A DNA stretch of 64,000 nt from Mycobacterium noviomagense (GCF_010731635.1 NZ_AP022583.1:806001-870000); one strand, 5' to 3'; numbered from the stretch's first letter, positions 52,252 through 62,064 are shown. Translations and numbers: made by a program. Notes: generated by a model from the sequence alone, not told the origin.

Positions 52252-52425
52252 CTAGCGACGGTCGAAATCGATGAGACCGAGGCGAGCGGCCTTGAGCAGC
52301 CGGCGCGGCACCTTGTGCTGCCGGCCGGCCACGGTGACGGTGACAAGTTCGGGGCGGGCAGCCTTCCAGTTCGCGCGCCGACTGCGGGTGTTCGCGCGCG
52401 ACATCCTGCGCTTGGGCACAGCCAT
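52252..52425 (-). CDS. rpmF: 50S ribosomal protein L32
   Basis: A 57-residue basic protein: [20 protein letters not shown] ... [20 protein letters not shown]. It lacks the CxxC zinc motif of many L32 proteins, as does M. tuberculosis Rv0979A. Encoded 54 bp before mprA in the same direction. The PE_PGRS18 gene that separates the two in M. tuberculosis is absent. Confidence 0.92.
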   Translation of the reverse strand: MAVPKRRMSRANTRSRRANWKAARPELVTVTVAGRQHKVPRRLLKAARLGLIDFDRR

Positions 52426-52663
52426 GATCGGGCCTTACTCCTCAAATGCTGGGGTATCGCCATGAAAACGGCTCTTCGGCAGATGGCGATATTTGCGGTC
52501 CACGATAGTCGCTGTCCTGGTGAGCGCCAAAACTGCCCCGCCGGCGACGCCGCCTGCCCGAAAGGAGCATCCTTGACGTGGCACCCGCGGTACCCGCTAA
52601 CCTACCGGTTGGTTGGTGCGTCTGGCGGCCGGCCCGGCGGAGCGATGAGGAGGAGCGGCGCCA

Positions 52664-54361
52664 ATGAGCCCTGCGGTCCGAATCGGGAACTGTTCGGGTT
52701 TCTACGGTGACCGGCTCTCCGCGATGCGCGAGATGCTCACCGACGGCGAGCTCGACTACGTCACCGGTGACTACCTGGCTGAGCTGACCATGTTGATTCT
52801 CGGCCGGGACAAGATGAAGCACCCCGAGCGCGGCTACGCCAAGACGTTTTTGGCCCAGCTGGAGGAATGCCTCGGGCTGGCCCACGATCGCGGGGTGCGC
52901 ATTGTCGCCAACGCCGGCGGCCTGAATCCGGCCGGCCTGGCCGATGCGGCGCGCGGGCTGGCCAAGCATCTGGGTCTATCCGTGCAGGTGGCGCATGTCG
53001 AAGGCGACGACCTGCTGCCCCGCGCCGACGAGCTCGGGCTGGGCACCCCGCTGACCGCCAACGCCTACCTGGGCGCATGGGGCATTGTCGACTGCCTCAA
53101 TTCCGGCGCCGACGTCGTCGTCACCGGGCGGGTGACCGACGCCTCAGTGATCGTCGGGCCGGCGGCCGCGCACTTCGGGTGGGGCCGCACCGACTACGAC
53201 CAGCTGGCCGGCGCGGTGGTGGCCGGTCACGTCATCGAATGCGGTGTTCAGGCCAGCGGCGGCAACTATGCGTTCTTCACCGAGATCCCCGATCTGACCT
53301 ACGCCGGGTTCCCGCTGGCCGAAATCCACGCCGACGGCTCGTCGGTGATCACCAAGCATCCCGGCACGGGCGGCCAGGTCAGCGTCGACACCGTCACCGC
53401 GCAGCTGCTCTACGAGATCACCGGCGCCCGCTACGCCAACCCCGACGTCACTGCGCGGATGGACAGCATCGAGCTGTCCGCCGACGGCCCGGACCGGGTG
53501 CGGATCAGCGGCGTGGTCGGCGAGCCGCCGCCGCCGACGCTGAAGGTGTCGCTGAACAGCATCGGCGGGTTCCGCAACTCGATGACGTTCGTGCTGACCG
53601 GATTGGACATCGAAGCCAAAGCCGAGCTGGTGCGACGGCAGCTGGAATCCAGCCTGACCGTCAAACCCGCCGAACTCGAGTGGACCCTGGCCCGCACCGA
53701 CCATGTCGACGCCGACACCGAAGAGGCAGCCAGCGCGCTGCTGCACTGCGTGGTCCGTGATCCCGACCCGGCGAACGTTGGCCGCCAATTCTCTTCTGCG
53801 GCAGTCGAGCTCGCGCTGGCCAGTTACCCGGGCTTCACGGTCACCGCCCCGCCCGGCGACGGACAGGTCTACGGCGTGTTCACTGCCGGCTACGTTGACG
53901 CTGCCAAAGTAGCCCACGTCGCCGTCCATGCCGACGGGGCCGGGACTTACATCCCTTGCGCCACCGAGACTTTGGAACTGGCGCCGGCCGATGAGCCGCC
54001 GCTGCCCGAGCCGCTGCCGGCCGGGCCGAGCCGGCGGCTACCACTGGGCGTGATTGCCGGCGCCCGCAGCGGCGACAAGGGCGGGTCGGCCAACGTCGGA
54101 GTATGGGTGCGCACCGACGAGCAGTGGCGCTGGCTGGCCAACACGCTGACTGTCGAGAAGCTGTGCGAATTGCTGCCCGAGACTGCTGACCTGCCGGTCA
54201 CCCGGCATGTGTTGCCCAATCTGCGCGCGGTGAACTTCGTCATCGACGAGATCCTGGGCCAGGGCGTGGCGTATCAGGCGCGATTCGACCCACAGGCCAA
54301 GGGGTTGGGCGAATGGCTGCGAAGCCGCCACGTCGACATTCCGGAAAGGCTGCTGCCGTGA
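52664..54361 (+). CDS. AtuA-like (DUF1446) acyl-CoA catabolism protein
   Basis: A 565-residue protein of the acyclic-terpene-utilisation AtuA family: RIGNCSGFYGDRLSAMREML, DYVTGDYLAELTMLILGRDK, VANAGGLNPAGLADAARGL, VVVTGRVTDASVIVGPA, and a C-terminal AtuA-like domain (VIAGARSGDKGGSANVGVWV). In Pseudomonas atuA heads a cluster degrading citronellol. It matches Rv0976c. First gene of a six-gene operon; its TGA overlaps the next GTG in GTGA. Confidence 0.88.
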   Translation: MSPAVRIGNCSGFYGDRLSAMREMLTDGELDYVTGDYLAELTMLILGRDKMKHPERGYAKTFLAQLEECLGLAHDRGVRIVANAGGLNPAGLADAARGLAKHLGLSVQVAHVEGDDLLPRADELGLGTPLTANAYLGAWGIVDCLNSGADVVVTGRVTDASVIVGPAAAHFGWGRTDYDQLAGAVVAGHVIECGVQASGGNYAFFTEIPDLTYAGFPLAEIHADGSSVITKHPGTGGQVSVDTVTAQLLYEITGARYANPDVTARMDSIELSADGPDRVRISGVVGEPPPPTLKVSLNSIGGFRNSMTFVLTGLDIEAKAELVRRQLESSLTVKPAELEWTLARTDHVDADTEEAASALLHCVVRDPDPANVGRQFSSAAVELALASYPGFTVTAPPGDGQVYGVFTAGYVDAAKVAHVAVHADGAGTYIPCATETLELAPADEPPLPEPLPAGPSRRLPLGVIAGARSGDKGGSANVGVWVRTDEQWRWLANTLTVEKLCELLPETADLPVTRHVLPNLRAVNFVIDEILGQGVAYQARFDPQAKGLGEWLRSRHVDIPERLLP

Positions 54362-55506
54362 GCATTTGGACCACATCGGAACGCGACCAGCTGCGCAAGA
54401 CGGTCCGCTCGTTCGCCGAACGGGAGATCCTCCCGCACGTCGGGGAGTGGGAGCGCATCGGTGAGCTGCCGCGCGAGCTGCACCGGCGCGCCGGCGCTGC
54501 TGGTCTGCTCGGCGCGGGCTTCCCCGAGACGGTCGGCGGTGGAGGCGGCGACGGCGCCGACTCGGTGATCATTTGCGAGGAACTGCACGAGGCCGGCGTG
54601 CCCGGCGGGGTGTTCGCGTCGCTGTTCACCTGCGGGATCGCGGTGCCGCACATGGCGGCCTCCGGTGATCAGCGGCTCATCGAGGAGTTCGTGCGCCCGA
54701 CGCTGGCCGGCGAGAAGATCGGCGCGCTGGCCATCACCGAGCCGGGCGGCGGCTCGGACGTCGGACATCTGCGTACCACCGCCGTCCGGGATGGCGACCA
54801 CTACGTGGTCAACGGCGCGAAAACCTACATCACCTCCGGGGTGCGCGCCGACTACGTCGTCACCGCGGTGCGCACCGGTGGCCCCGGCGCCGCCGGTGTG
54901 TCGCTGTTGGTGGTCGAGAAGGGCACGCCAGGGTTCGAGGTCACCCGCAAGCTGGACAAGATGGGTTGGCGCTCCTCGGATACCGCGGAGTTGTCATACA
55001 CCGAGGCGCGAGTGCCGGCAGCGAATTTGGTCGGCGCCGAAAACAGCGGCTTTGCCCAGATCGCGCAGGCGTTCGTTGCTGAACGCATCGGGCTTGCCGC
55101 GCAAGCGTATTCGAGTGCGCAGCGCTGCCTGGACATCACAGCGCAGTGGTGCCGCGACCGGGAGACGTTCGGCCGGCCGCTGATCTCGCGGCAGGCCGTG
55201 CAGAACACGCTCGCCGAGATGGCCCGGCGAATCGACGTCGCCCGCGTCTATGCGCACAACGTCGTGGAGCGCCAACTTTCGGGCGAAACGAACCTGATCG
55301 CGCAAGTGTGTTTCGCCAAGAACACCGCGGTGGAAGCCGGCGAATGGGTTGCCCACCAAGCGGTTCAGCTATTCGGCGGCATGGGCTACATGGCCGAATC
55401 GGAAGTCGAACGCCAATATCGCGACATGCGGATCATCGGTATCGGCGGTGGCACAACGGAAATCCTGACCGCGCTGGCCGCCAAGACGCTTGGATACAGA
55501 TCATGA
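54358..55506 (+). CDS. fadE13: Acyl-CoA dehydrogenase (FadE13)
   Basis: A 382-residue flavoenzyme that oxidises an acyl-CoA to the 2-enoyl-CoA. It has AITEPGGGSDVGHLRTTAVR, FAD-binding YITSGVRADYVVTA, and AVQLFGGMGYMAESEVERQY with RDMRIIGIGGGTTEI. The YEGT-type catalytic Glu of medium-chain enzymes is Gly here, as in isovaleryl-CoA dehydrogenases (IGAGTSE), where the base lies elsewhere. That favours a branched substrate. It matches Rv0975c. GTG start at 54358, ATGA overlap with accD2. Confidence 0.9.
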   Translation: MSIWTTSERDQLRKTVRSFAEREILPHVGEWERIGELPRELHRRAGAAGLLGAGFPETVGGGGGDGADSVIICEELHEAGVPGGVFASLFTCGIAVPHMAASGDQRLIEEFVRPTLAGEKIGALAITEPGGGSDVGHLRTTAVRDGDHYVVNGAKTYITSGVRADYVVTAVRTGGPGAAGVSLLVVEKGTPGFEVTRKLDKMGWRSSDTAELSYTEARVPAANLVGAENSGFAQIAQAFVAERIGLAAQAYSSAQRCLDITAQWCRDRETFGRPLISRQAVQNTLAEMARRIDVARVYAHNVVERQLSGETNLIAQVCFAKNTAVEAGEWVAHQAVQLFGGMGYMAESEVERQYRDMRIIGIGGGTTEILTALAAKTLGYRS

Positions 55507-57098
55507 GCGTCTTGCAGTCGGTGCTTGACCCCACCTCCGCCGCGTACGCTGAGGCGGCGTCTGCGTTGACCACCAAGCTTGACGAGATCGACGGCGAGCT
55601 GGCCAAGGCGCTCGCCGGTGGCGGACCGAAGTATGTTGAGCGCCATCATGCCCGCGGCAAGCTGACTGCCCGGGAACGCATCGAGTTGCTCGTCGACGCG
55701 GACTCGCCGTTCCTCGAGTTGAGCCCGCTGGCGGCGTACGGCACCGCGTTCACGGTCGGCGCCAGCGTGGTCGCGGGCATCGGCGCGGTGTCGGGTGTGG
55801 AGTGCTTGATCGTCGCCAACGATCCAACCGTCAAGGGCGGCACCAGTAACCCGTGGACGCTGCGAAAGATCCTGCGGACCAATCAGATCGCCTTCGAAAA
55901 CCGTCTTCCGGTGATTTCCCTGGTGGAGTCCGGCGGCGCGGACTTGCCCACCCAGAAGGAAATATTCATCCCCGGCGGCCGGATGTTCCGCGACCTGACC
56001 CGCCTCTCGGCTGCCGGAATCCCCACGATTGCGTTGGTGTTCGGCAACTCCACTGCGGGCGGAGCGTACATCCCTGGCATGTCCGATCACGTGGTGATGA
56101 TCAAAGAACGCTCGAAGGTGTTTCTGGCCGGCCCGCCCCTGGTGAAGATGGCCACCGGGGAGGAATCCGACGACGAATCGTTGGGCGGCGCCGAAATGCA
56201 CGCCCGCATCTCGGGGTTGGCCGACTACTTCGCCGTCGACGAACTCGACGCGATCCGCATCGGCCGCCGCATCGTGGCGCGGCTGAACTGGAGGAAACTC
56301 GGCCCCCCACCCGGCCCGGTGGCCGAGCCGCTGTACGACGCCGAAGAGCTGATCGGCATCGTTCCCTCCGATCTGCGCATCCCCTTCGACCCTCGCGAAG
56401 TGATCGCCCGGATCGTCGACGGCTCCGAATTCGACGAGTTCAAGCCGCTGTACGGCTCGTCGCTGGTCACCGGCTGGGCACGGCTGCACGGCTATCCGCT
56501 GGGCATTTTGGCCAACGCTCGCGGGGTGTTGTTCAGCGAGGAATCGCAAAAAGCCACCCAGTTCATCCAGCTGGCCAACCGCTCCAACACGCCATTGTTG
56601 TTCTTGCACAACACGACCGGCTACATGGTCGGCAAGGAGTACGAAGAGGGCGGGATGATCAAGCACGGATCGATGATGATCAACGCCGTCTCGAATTCCA
56701 CGGTGCCGCACATTTCGCTGCTGATTGGCGCGTCCTACGGCGCAGGCCATTACGGCATGTGCGGGCGCGCCTATGACCCACGGTTCTTGTTCGCCTGGCC
56801 GTCCGCCAAGTCGGCGGTGATGGGCGGCGCCCAACTGGCAGGAGTGCTGTCTATCGTCAGCCGAGCCGCCGCTGAAGCCCGCGGGCAGCAAGTCGACGAA
56901 GAGGCCGACGCCGCGATGCGGGCGGCTGTCGAGGGCCAGATCGAAGCGGAGTCGCTTCCTTTGGTCCTGTCCGGGATGCTCTACGACGACGGCGTCATCG
57001 ACCCGCGCGACACCCGAACGGTGCTGGGAATGTGCTTGTCCGCCATCGCCAACGCCCCAATCCAGGGCACCTCGAACTTCGGCGTCTTCCGGATGTGA
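55503..57098 (+). CDS. accD2: Acyl-CoA carboxylase beta subunit (carboxyltransferase, AccD2)
   Basis: A 531-residue carboxyltransferase that moves CO2 from biotin to an acyl-CoA. Motifs are RHHARGKLTARERIELLVD, VVAGIGAVSGVECLIVANDP, the oxyanion glycines in GNSTAGGAYIPGM, and LFLHNTTGYMVGKEYEEGG. It most resembles methylcrotonyl- and geranyl-CoA carboxylase beta subunits. It matches Rv0974c. Start overlaps the fadE13 stop; the stop overlaps the accA2 start. Confidence 0.92.
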   Translation: MSVLQSVLDPTSAAYAEAASALTTKLDEIDGELAKALAGGGPKYVERHHARGKLTARERIELLVDADSPFLELSPLAAYGTAFTVGASVVAGIGAVSGVECLIVANDPTVKGGTSNPWTLRKILRTNQIAFENRLPVISLVESGGADLPTQKEIFIPGGRMFRDLTRLSAAGIPTIALVFGNSTAGGAYIPGMSDHVVMIKERSKVFLAGPPLVKMATGEESDDESLGGAEMHARISGLADYFAVDELDAIRIGRRIVARLNWRKLGPPPGPVAEPLYDAEELIGIVPSDLRIPFDPREVIARIVDGSEFDEFKPLYGSSLVTGWARLHGYPLGILANARGVLFSEESQKATQFIQLANRSNTPLLFLHNTTGYMVGKEYEEGGMIKHGSMMINAVSNSTVPHISLLIGASYGAGHYGMCGRAYDPRFLFAWPSAKSAVMGGAQLAGVLSIVSRAAAEARGQQVDEEADAAMRAAVEGQIEAESLPLVLSGMLYDDGVIDPRDTRTVLGMCLSAIANAPIQGTSNFGVFRM

Positions 57099-59098
57099 TG
57101 GCGATGGGAATCACTCGAGTTTTGGTGGCCAACCGCGGCGAGATCGCCCGCCGGGTGTTTGCGACCTGCCGGCGGCTCGGCCTGAGCACCGTCGCCGTCT
57201 ACACCGAACCAGACGCGGCGGCCCGTCACGTCGCCGAAGCCGATCTGCGCGTGCGGCTTCCGCAGGTCAGCGACTACCTCAACATCGAAGCGCTGATCAA
57301 CGCCGCCCGCGCCGCCGGCGCCGACGCCGTGCATCCTGGCTACGGATTCCTCTCCGAGAACGCCGATTTCGCGGCAGCAGTGCTCGACGCGGGCCTGACC
57401 TGGGTCGGGCCGCCGGTGGCAGCGGTGCGAGCGATGGGCTCGAAGATCGAAGCCAAGAAGCTGATGGCCGCCGCGGGAGTGCCGGTGCTGGCTGAACTCG
57501 ACCCCGCCGCCGTCACGGAGGAACAGTTGCCGGTGTTGGTCAAGGCCTCGGCGGGTGGCGGCGGCCGCGGGATGCGCGTCGTGCACGACTTGTCGGCTCT
57601 GCCACGCGAAGTGGCCGCGGCCCAGCGCGAAGCGCAATCCGCGTTCGGCGATCCGACGGTGTTCTGCGAGCGCTACCTGCCTACCGGGCACCATGTCGAG
57701 GTCCAGGTGCTCGCCGACACCCACGGCACGGTATGGGCGGTCGGAGAACGAGAATGCTCCATCCAGCGCCGGCACCAGAAGATCATCGAAGAGGCCCCGT
57801 CCCCGTTGGTCGAGCGCACCCCAGGGATGCGGGCCAAGCTGTTCGACGCCGCCCGGCTGGCCGCCGCCGCGATCGGCTACAGCGGCGCCGGGACGGTGGA
57901 GTTCCTCGCCGACGACGACGGCGAGTTCTACTTCTTGGAGATGAACACCCGCCTGCAGGTCGAACATCCCGTCACCGAGGAGACGACAGGAGTCGATCTC
58001 GTCGAACTACAGCTGGCGGTGGCGGACGGCGCCCGGCTGGATCCGGATCCCCCTGCGTCGCAAGGTTATTCGATCGAGGCACGTCTCTACGCGGAAGATC
58101 CGGGACGGGGCTGGCAGCCGCAGGCCGGTCTTGTGCACACGATCGACGTGCCCGGTGTGCGGGCGCAGTTCGACAGCCTCGGCCGGCGCATTGGGATCAG
58201 GCTGGACTCGGGCATTGTCGACGGGTCGACCGTGTCCATCCACTACGACCCGATGCTGGCCAAAGTCATCTCCTACGCCCCGACCCGCCAGCAGTCGGCG
58301 AGGGTGCTGGCCGACGCAGTGGCCCGCGCCCGCTTGCACGGGGTACGCACCAACCGCGATCTGCTGGTCAACGTGCTGCGGCATCCGGCTTTTCTCGACG
58401 GAGCCACGGACACCGCATTTTTCGACACCCACGGGCTGGCCGAGCTGGCCGCAGCGCTGTGCGACGCAGCGGCAGTGCGGTTGTCCGCGATCGCGGCGGC
58501 GCTTGCCGACGCCGCGCGCAACCGCGCGACCGCCGTCGTGTTCGGGTCGGTCCCCAGCGGCTGGCGCAACCTGGCGTCGGGCTATCAGGTCAAAAACTTC
58601 CGCGACGACAGCGGCGACGAGTATCGCATCCAATACCGCTTCACGCGAAACGGTTTGGAACTGCCCGACGACGAAGCGGTGCACCTGGTGTCCCATACCG
58701 CCGACGAGGTCGTCTTAGCCGACGGTGACGGCGTGGCCTGCCGATTCAACGTCGCCCGATACGGCGACGACATCTACGTCGACTCACCGCACGGCTCCGT
58801 ACGCCTAGTGGCACTGCCGCGCTTTCCAGAGCCGGGATCGGCGGTCGAACAAGGGTCGCTAGTAGCGCCGATGCCGGGCAACGTCATTCGGGTCGGCGCC
58901 CAAGTCGGTGACACCGTCACCGCCGGCCAACCACTGGTCTGGCTGGAAGCGATGAAGATGGAGCACACGATTACCGCACCGACCGACGGTGTGCTGGCAC
59001 AACTCGACGTCAGCCCCGGCCAACAAGTCGAGGTCGGTGCCATCTTGGCCCGCGTCGACGCCTCCCAGACCTTTGCAGAAGGAGACGGACAATCATGA
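57098..59098 (+). CDS. accA2: Acyl-CoA carboxylase alpha subunit (biotin carboxylase + BCCP, AccA2)
   Basis: A 666-residue subunit. Biotin carboxylase domain (about 5-450): VLVANRGEIARRVFATCRRL, HPGYGFLSENADFA, the ATP loop KASAGGGGRGMRV, EMNTRLQVEHPVTEE. A BT-type linker domain follows, then a C-terminal biotin carrier domain with the biotinyl Lys in WLEAMKMEH (K620). It partners with AccD2. It matches Rv0973c (667 aa). Starts at ATG 57098, sharing one base with the accD2 stop. Confidence 0.94.
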   Translation: MAMGITRVLVANRGEIARRVFATCRRLGLSTVAVYTEPDAAARHVAEADLRVRLPQVSDYLNIEALINAARAAGADAVHPGYGFLSENADFAAAVLDAGLTWVGPPVAAVRAMGSKIEAKKLMAAAGVPVLAELDPAAVTEEQLPVLVKASAGGGGRGMRVVHDLSALPREVAAAQREAQSAFGDPTVFCERYLPTGHHVEVQVLADTHGTVWAVGERECSIQRRHQKIIEEAPSPLVERTPGMRAKLFDAARLAAAAIGYSGAGTVEFLADDDGEFYFLEMNTRLQVEHPVTEETTGVDLVELQLAVADGARLDPDPPASQGYSIEARLYAEDPGRGWQPQAGLVHTIDVPGVRAQFDSLGRRIGIRLDSGIVDGSTVSIHYDPMLAKVISYAPTRQQSARVLADAVARARLHGVRTNRDLLVNVLRHPAFLDGATDTAFFDTHGLAELAAALCDAAAVRLSAIAAALADAARNRATAVVFGSVPSGWRNLASGYQVKNFRDDSGDEYRIQYRFTRNGLELPDDEAVHLVSHTADEVVLADGDGVACRFNVARYGDDIYVDSPHGSVRLVALPRFPEPGSAVEQGSLVAPMPGNVIRVGAQVGDTVTAGQPLVWLEAMKMEHTITAPTDGVLAQLDVSPGQQVEVGAILARVDASQTFAEGDGQS

Positions 59099-60261
59099 CC
59101 GATACCAGTTTCATCGAAAACGAGGAACGCCAGGCGCTGCGCAAAGCGGTCGCTGCGCTGGTGTCCAACTACGGGCCCGGCTACTACCTGGAAAAGGCGC
59201 GCGCGCATCAGCACACCGACGAATTGTGGAACGAGGCAGGCAAACTCGGTTTCCTCGGGGTGAACCTTCCCGAACGGTACGGCGGCGGCGGAGCAGGGAT
59301 GTACGAGCTGTCGCTGGTGATGGAAGAAATGTCGGCGGCCGGCTGCGGGCTGTTGATGATGGTGGTGTCACCAGCCATTAACGGCACCATCATCTCCAAG
59401 TTCGGCACCGATGAGCAGAGACAACGCTGGCTGCCCGGTATCGCCGACGGGTCGATCACCATGGCGTTCGCCATCACCGAACCCGACGCCGGCTCCAACT
59501 CGCACCGGATCACCACCACCGCCCGCCGCGACGGCAGTGACTGGATTCTTTCCGGCCAAAAGGTTTTCATCTCCGGCGTCGACCAAGCACAGGCGGTGCT
59601 GGTGGTGGGCCGCACCGAAGAGGCCAAAACCGGCCAGCTCAAGCCCGCGCTGTTCGTGGTGCCCACTGATGCTCCCGGCTTCACCTACACCCCAATAGAA
59701 ATGGAGCTGATCAGTCCCGAACGCCAGTTCCAGGTCTTCATCGACGATGTGCGGCTTCCTTCGGACGCGCTCGTCGGATCCGAAGACGCCGCGATCGCGC
59801 AACTGTTCGCCGGACTGAACCCCGAGCGGATCATGGGCGCGGCCAGCGCGGTCGGCATGGGACGATTCGCCCTCAACAAGGCCACCGACTACGTCAAGAC
59901 GCGCAAAGTGTGGGGCACCCCGATCGGTGCACACCAAGGGCTCTCGCATCCGTTGGCGCAGAATTACGTTGAGATCGAACTCGCCAAACTGATGATGCAG
60001 AAGGCGGCGACACTCTACGACTCCGGCGACGACATGGGCGCCGCCGAGGCGGCCAACATGGCGAAATACGCCGCGGGCGAGGCGTCTGCGCGTGCCGTCG
60101 ACCAAGCGGTGCAGTCGTTGGGCGGAAACGGGCTGACCAAGGAATACGGGATCGCGGCGGCGTTGACGGCGTCGCGGCTGTCGAGGATCGCGCCGGTGAG
60201 CCGCGAAATGGTGCTCAACTTCATCGCGCAGACATCGCTGGGTCTGCCGCGCTCCTACTGA
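59095..60261 (+). CDS. fadE12: Acyl-CoA dehydrogenase (FadE12)
   Basis: A 388-residue acyl-CoA dehydrogenase: AFAITEPDAGSNSHRITTTA, WILSGQKVFISGVDQA, VQSLGGNGLTKEYGIAAALT, with an atypical C-terminal RLSRIAPVSREMVLNFIA. Two dehydrogenases in one carboxylase operon could act at different steps, like AtuD in terpene degradation. It matches Rv0972c. ATGA overlap with accA2. Confidence 0.92.
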   Translation: MTDTSFIENEERQALRKAVAALVSNYGPGYYLEKARAHQHTDELWNEAGKLGFLGVNLPERYGGGGAGMYELSLVMEEMSAAGCGLLMMVVSPAINGTIISKFGTDEQRQRWLPGIADGSITMAFAITEPDAGSNSHRITTTARRDGSDWILSGQKVFISGVDQAQAVLVVGRTEEAKTGQLKPALFVVPTDAPGFTYTPIEMELISPERQFQVFIDDVRLPSDALVGSEDAAIAQLFAGLNPERIMGAASAVGMGRFALNKATDYVKTRKVWGTPIGAHQGLSHPLAQNYVEIELAKLMMQKAATLYDSGDDMGAAEAANMAKYAAGEASARAVDQAVQSLGGNGLTKEYGIAAALTASRLSRIAPVSREMVLNFIAQTSLGLPRSY

Positions 60262-61049
60262 TGGACACACTCGTTCGGTATGCCGTCGACGGACATGTTG
60301 CGCGGCTGACGCTCGACTCACCGCATAACCGCAACGCGCTTTCCAGCACACTGGTCAGCCAACTGCACCACGGGCTGCGCGACGCGGCCGCCGATCCGCG
60401 GGTGCGCGTGGTGGTGCTCGGCCACACTAGCGGCACCTTCTGCGCGGGCGCGGATCTATCGGAAGCCAGCGGGGGCGACCCGTTCGAGATGGCCGCCGAG
60501 CGCGCCCGGGAATTGGCGGCGCTGCTGCGCGCGATCGTCGACTTGCCGCTGCCGGTGATCGGCGCCATCACCGGCCACGTCCGCGCCGGGGGGTTCGGCT
60601 TGGTCGGTGCCTGCGATATCGCAGTGGCCGGCCCGCACAGCAGCTTCGCCCTGACCGAAGCACGCATCGGAGTGGCACCGGCCATCATTTCGCTCACCCT
60701 GCTGCCGAAGATGTCCGCCCGGGCGGCAGCGCGTTACTACCTGACCGGGGAGAAATTCGACGCGGACGAAGCGGCGGCTATCGGGTTGATCACCATGGCA
60801 GCTGACGACGTCGACGCCGCGGTGGCAGCGCTTGTTGCGGAAGTGGGACGCGGGTCACCGCAGGGATTGGCGGCATCGAAAGCACTGACCACCGCCGCGG
60901 TGCTGGAGGGATTTGACCGCGACGCCGAGCGGCTCAGCGTCGAGTCGGCGCGGTTGTTCGTCACCGACGAAGCTCGCGAGGGAATGATGGCCTTCCTGCA
61001 GAAACGCCCGCCGCGATGGGTCGCTCTAAGTGCTGGCGACGCAGTTTAG
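60261..61049 (+). CDS. echA7: Enoyl-CoA hydratase/isomerase (EchA7)
   Basis: A 262-residue crotonase: VARLTLDSPHNRNALSSTLV, oxyanion-hole GTFCAGADLSEA and ITGHVRAGGFGLVGACDIAV, and FALTEARIGVAPAIISLTLL with the catalytic Glu region. It likely hydrates the unsaturated dicarboxylic CoA made by the carboxylase, as methylglutaconyl- or isohexenylglutaconyl-CoA hydratases do. It matches Rv0971c. TGATG overlap with fadE12; last gene of the operon. Confidence 0.9.
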   Translation: MDTLVRYAVDGHVARLTLDSPHNRNALSSTLVSQLHHGLRDAAADPRVRVVVLGHTSGTFCAGADLSEASGGDPFEMAAERARELAALLRAIVDLPLPVIGAITGHVRAGGFGLVGACDIAVAGPHSSFALTEARIGVAPAIISLTLLPKMSARAAARYYLTGEKFDADEAAAIGLITMAADDVDAAVAALVAEVGRGSPQGLAASKALTTAAVLEGFDRDAERLSVESARLFVTDEAREGMMAFLQKRPPRWVALSAGDAV

Positions 61050-61095
61050 CTAAGTCGCCTTGCGGCCGAAGTTCTTCGACGTAGGCTCAGCAGTG

Positions 61096-61686
61096 ATGAG
61101 CAAAGAAGCCCAGCGCGACGTGCGGGACGAGTCGCGCGCTGCAGATACCGATCGCATACAGGTAGCACAGTTGCTTACCGATGCCGCGGCGCAGGGCCGG
61201 CTGCAGCTCAGCGAGTACGAGGACCGGCTTACCAAGGCCTATGCGGCGACCACGTACCAAGAACTGGATCGGCTCCGAGCGGACCTGCCCGATGCGTCCG
61301 TGGTCCCTCACCGCGGTGCTGCGTGCAAACCAGCGCCGTCCACACTGCTGCTGGCCATCATGGGCGCGTTCGAACGCCGCGGCCGATGGCCCGTGCCGAA
61401 GAAACTCACCACGTTCGCGTTGTGGGGCGGCGGTGTCATCGACCTGCGGTATGCCGACTTCACCTCCACCGAAGTCGACATCCACGCATATTCGATCATG
61501 GGCGGCCAGACCATCTTGCTGCCGCCCGAAGTCAACGTCGAGATTCGCGGCCACGGCGTGATGGGCGGCTTCGAACACGACGTCAACAGCGAAGGCACAC
61601 CGGGTGCTCCGAAAGTGACCATTCGCGGCTTCTCGCTGTGGGGCGGCGTCGGCATCAAGCGGAAGAACCGCAAAGCCCGCAGCTGA
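61096..61686 (+). CDS. DUF1707 protein with LiaF-like C-terminus (Rv0966c-like)
   Basis: A 196-residue soluble protein. The DUF1707 motif (RIQVAQLLTDAAAQGRLQLS, EYEDRLTKAYAATTYQELDR) lies at about 20-70. A C-terminal parallel-beta domain follows (ALWGGGVIDLRYADFTSTEV, IHAYSIMGGQTILLPPEVNV, IRGFSLWGGVGIKRK) as in cell-wall-stress LiaF/YvqF proteins. Probably linked to envelope stress, by analogy. ATG 61096, 46 bp after echA7. Confidence 0.82.
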   Translation: MSKEAQRDVRDESRAADTDRIQVAQLLTDAAAQGRLQLSEYEDRLTKAYAATTYQELDRLRADLPDASVVPHRGAACKPAPSTLLLAIMGAFERRGRWPVPKKLTTFALWGGGVIDLRYADFTSTEVDIHAYSIMGGQTILLPPEVNVEIRGHGVMGGFEHDVNSEGTPGAPKVTIRGFSLWGGVGIKRKNRKARS

Positions 61687-61704
61687 TCGGCCACCCCTGG
61701 GTCG

Positions 61705-62064
61705 TCAGTGCAAAACGACATCCCTGGCCACAACGAAGACAATTCCGAAGGCCACCAACCCAGCCAAGGGCCAACCGACGACAACCTTGCCGCGAAACGA
61801 CTGGACAATCATGACGACCAGTGTCGACAGCAAGACGATGGGAACCCCAAGCCATACGGTGAGCATTGCGGGCCAGACGTGGTGGCTGGCGTCGCACCCC
61901 GTGTCAGAACACGCATCTGTGGCCATGCGGAACAACGAGGAGAACTTGACCTCGTACATCCCCACTGGAGGAAGGCCCGCGTACAGGACATAGCCGATGA
62001 TGTTCCAGACCAATAGCTCAACTGTGCGCGCTGATGGTCGCCTCATCGCGCGCACATATGACAT
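61705..62064 (-). CDS. Small membrane protein (Rv0961-like by position)
   Basis: A 119-residue protein with three or four membrane segments: LLVWNIIGYVLYAGLPP, MLTVWLGVPIVLLSTLVVMI, GWPLAGLVAFGIVFVVARD. A pair of cysteines (ACSDTGC) lies in the first external loop. It lies next to the VWA gene, as Rv0961 lies near Rv0959. The ATG at 62064 is preferred; 62106 adds 14 polar residues. Confidence 0.6.
   Translation of the reverse strand: MSYVRAMRRPSARTVELLVWNIIGYVLYAGLPPVGMYEVKFSSLFRMATDACSDTGCDASHHVWPAMLTVWLGVPIVLLSTLVVMIVQSFRGKVVVGWPLAGLVAFGIVFVVARDVVLH

Noticed and set aside
55386-56891. 501-codon minus-strand frame
   Set aside because: Antisense to accD2; high-GC codon-position effect gives a long frame with low-complexity product.
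56981-57967. 328-codon minus-strand frame
   Set aside because: Antisense to accD2/accA2 and His/Arg/Gly-rich, without motifs.
59368-60351. 327-codon minus-strand frame
   Set aside because: Antisense to fadE12; no family motif.
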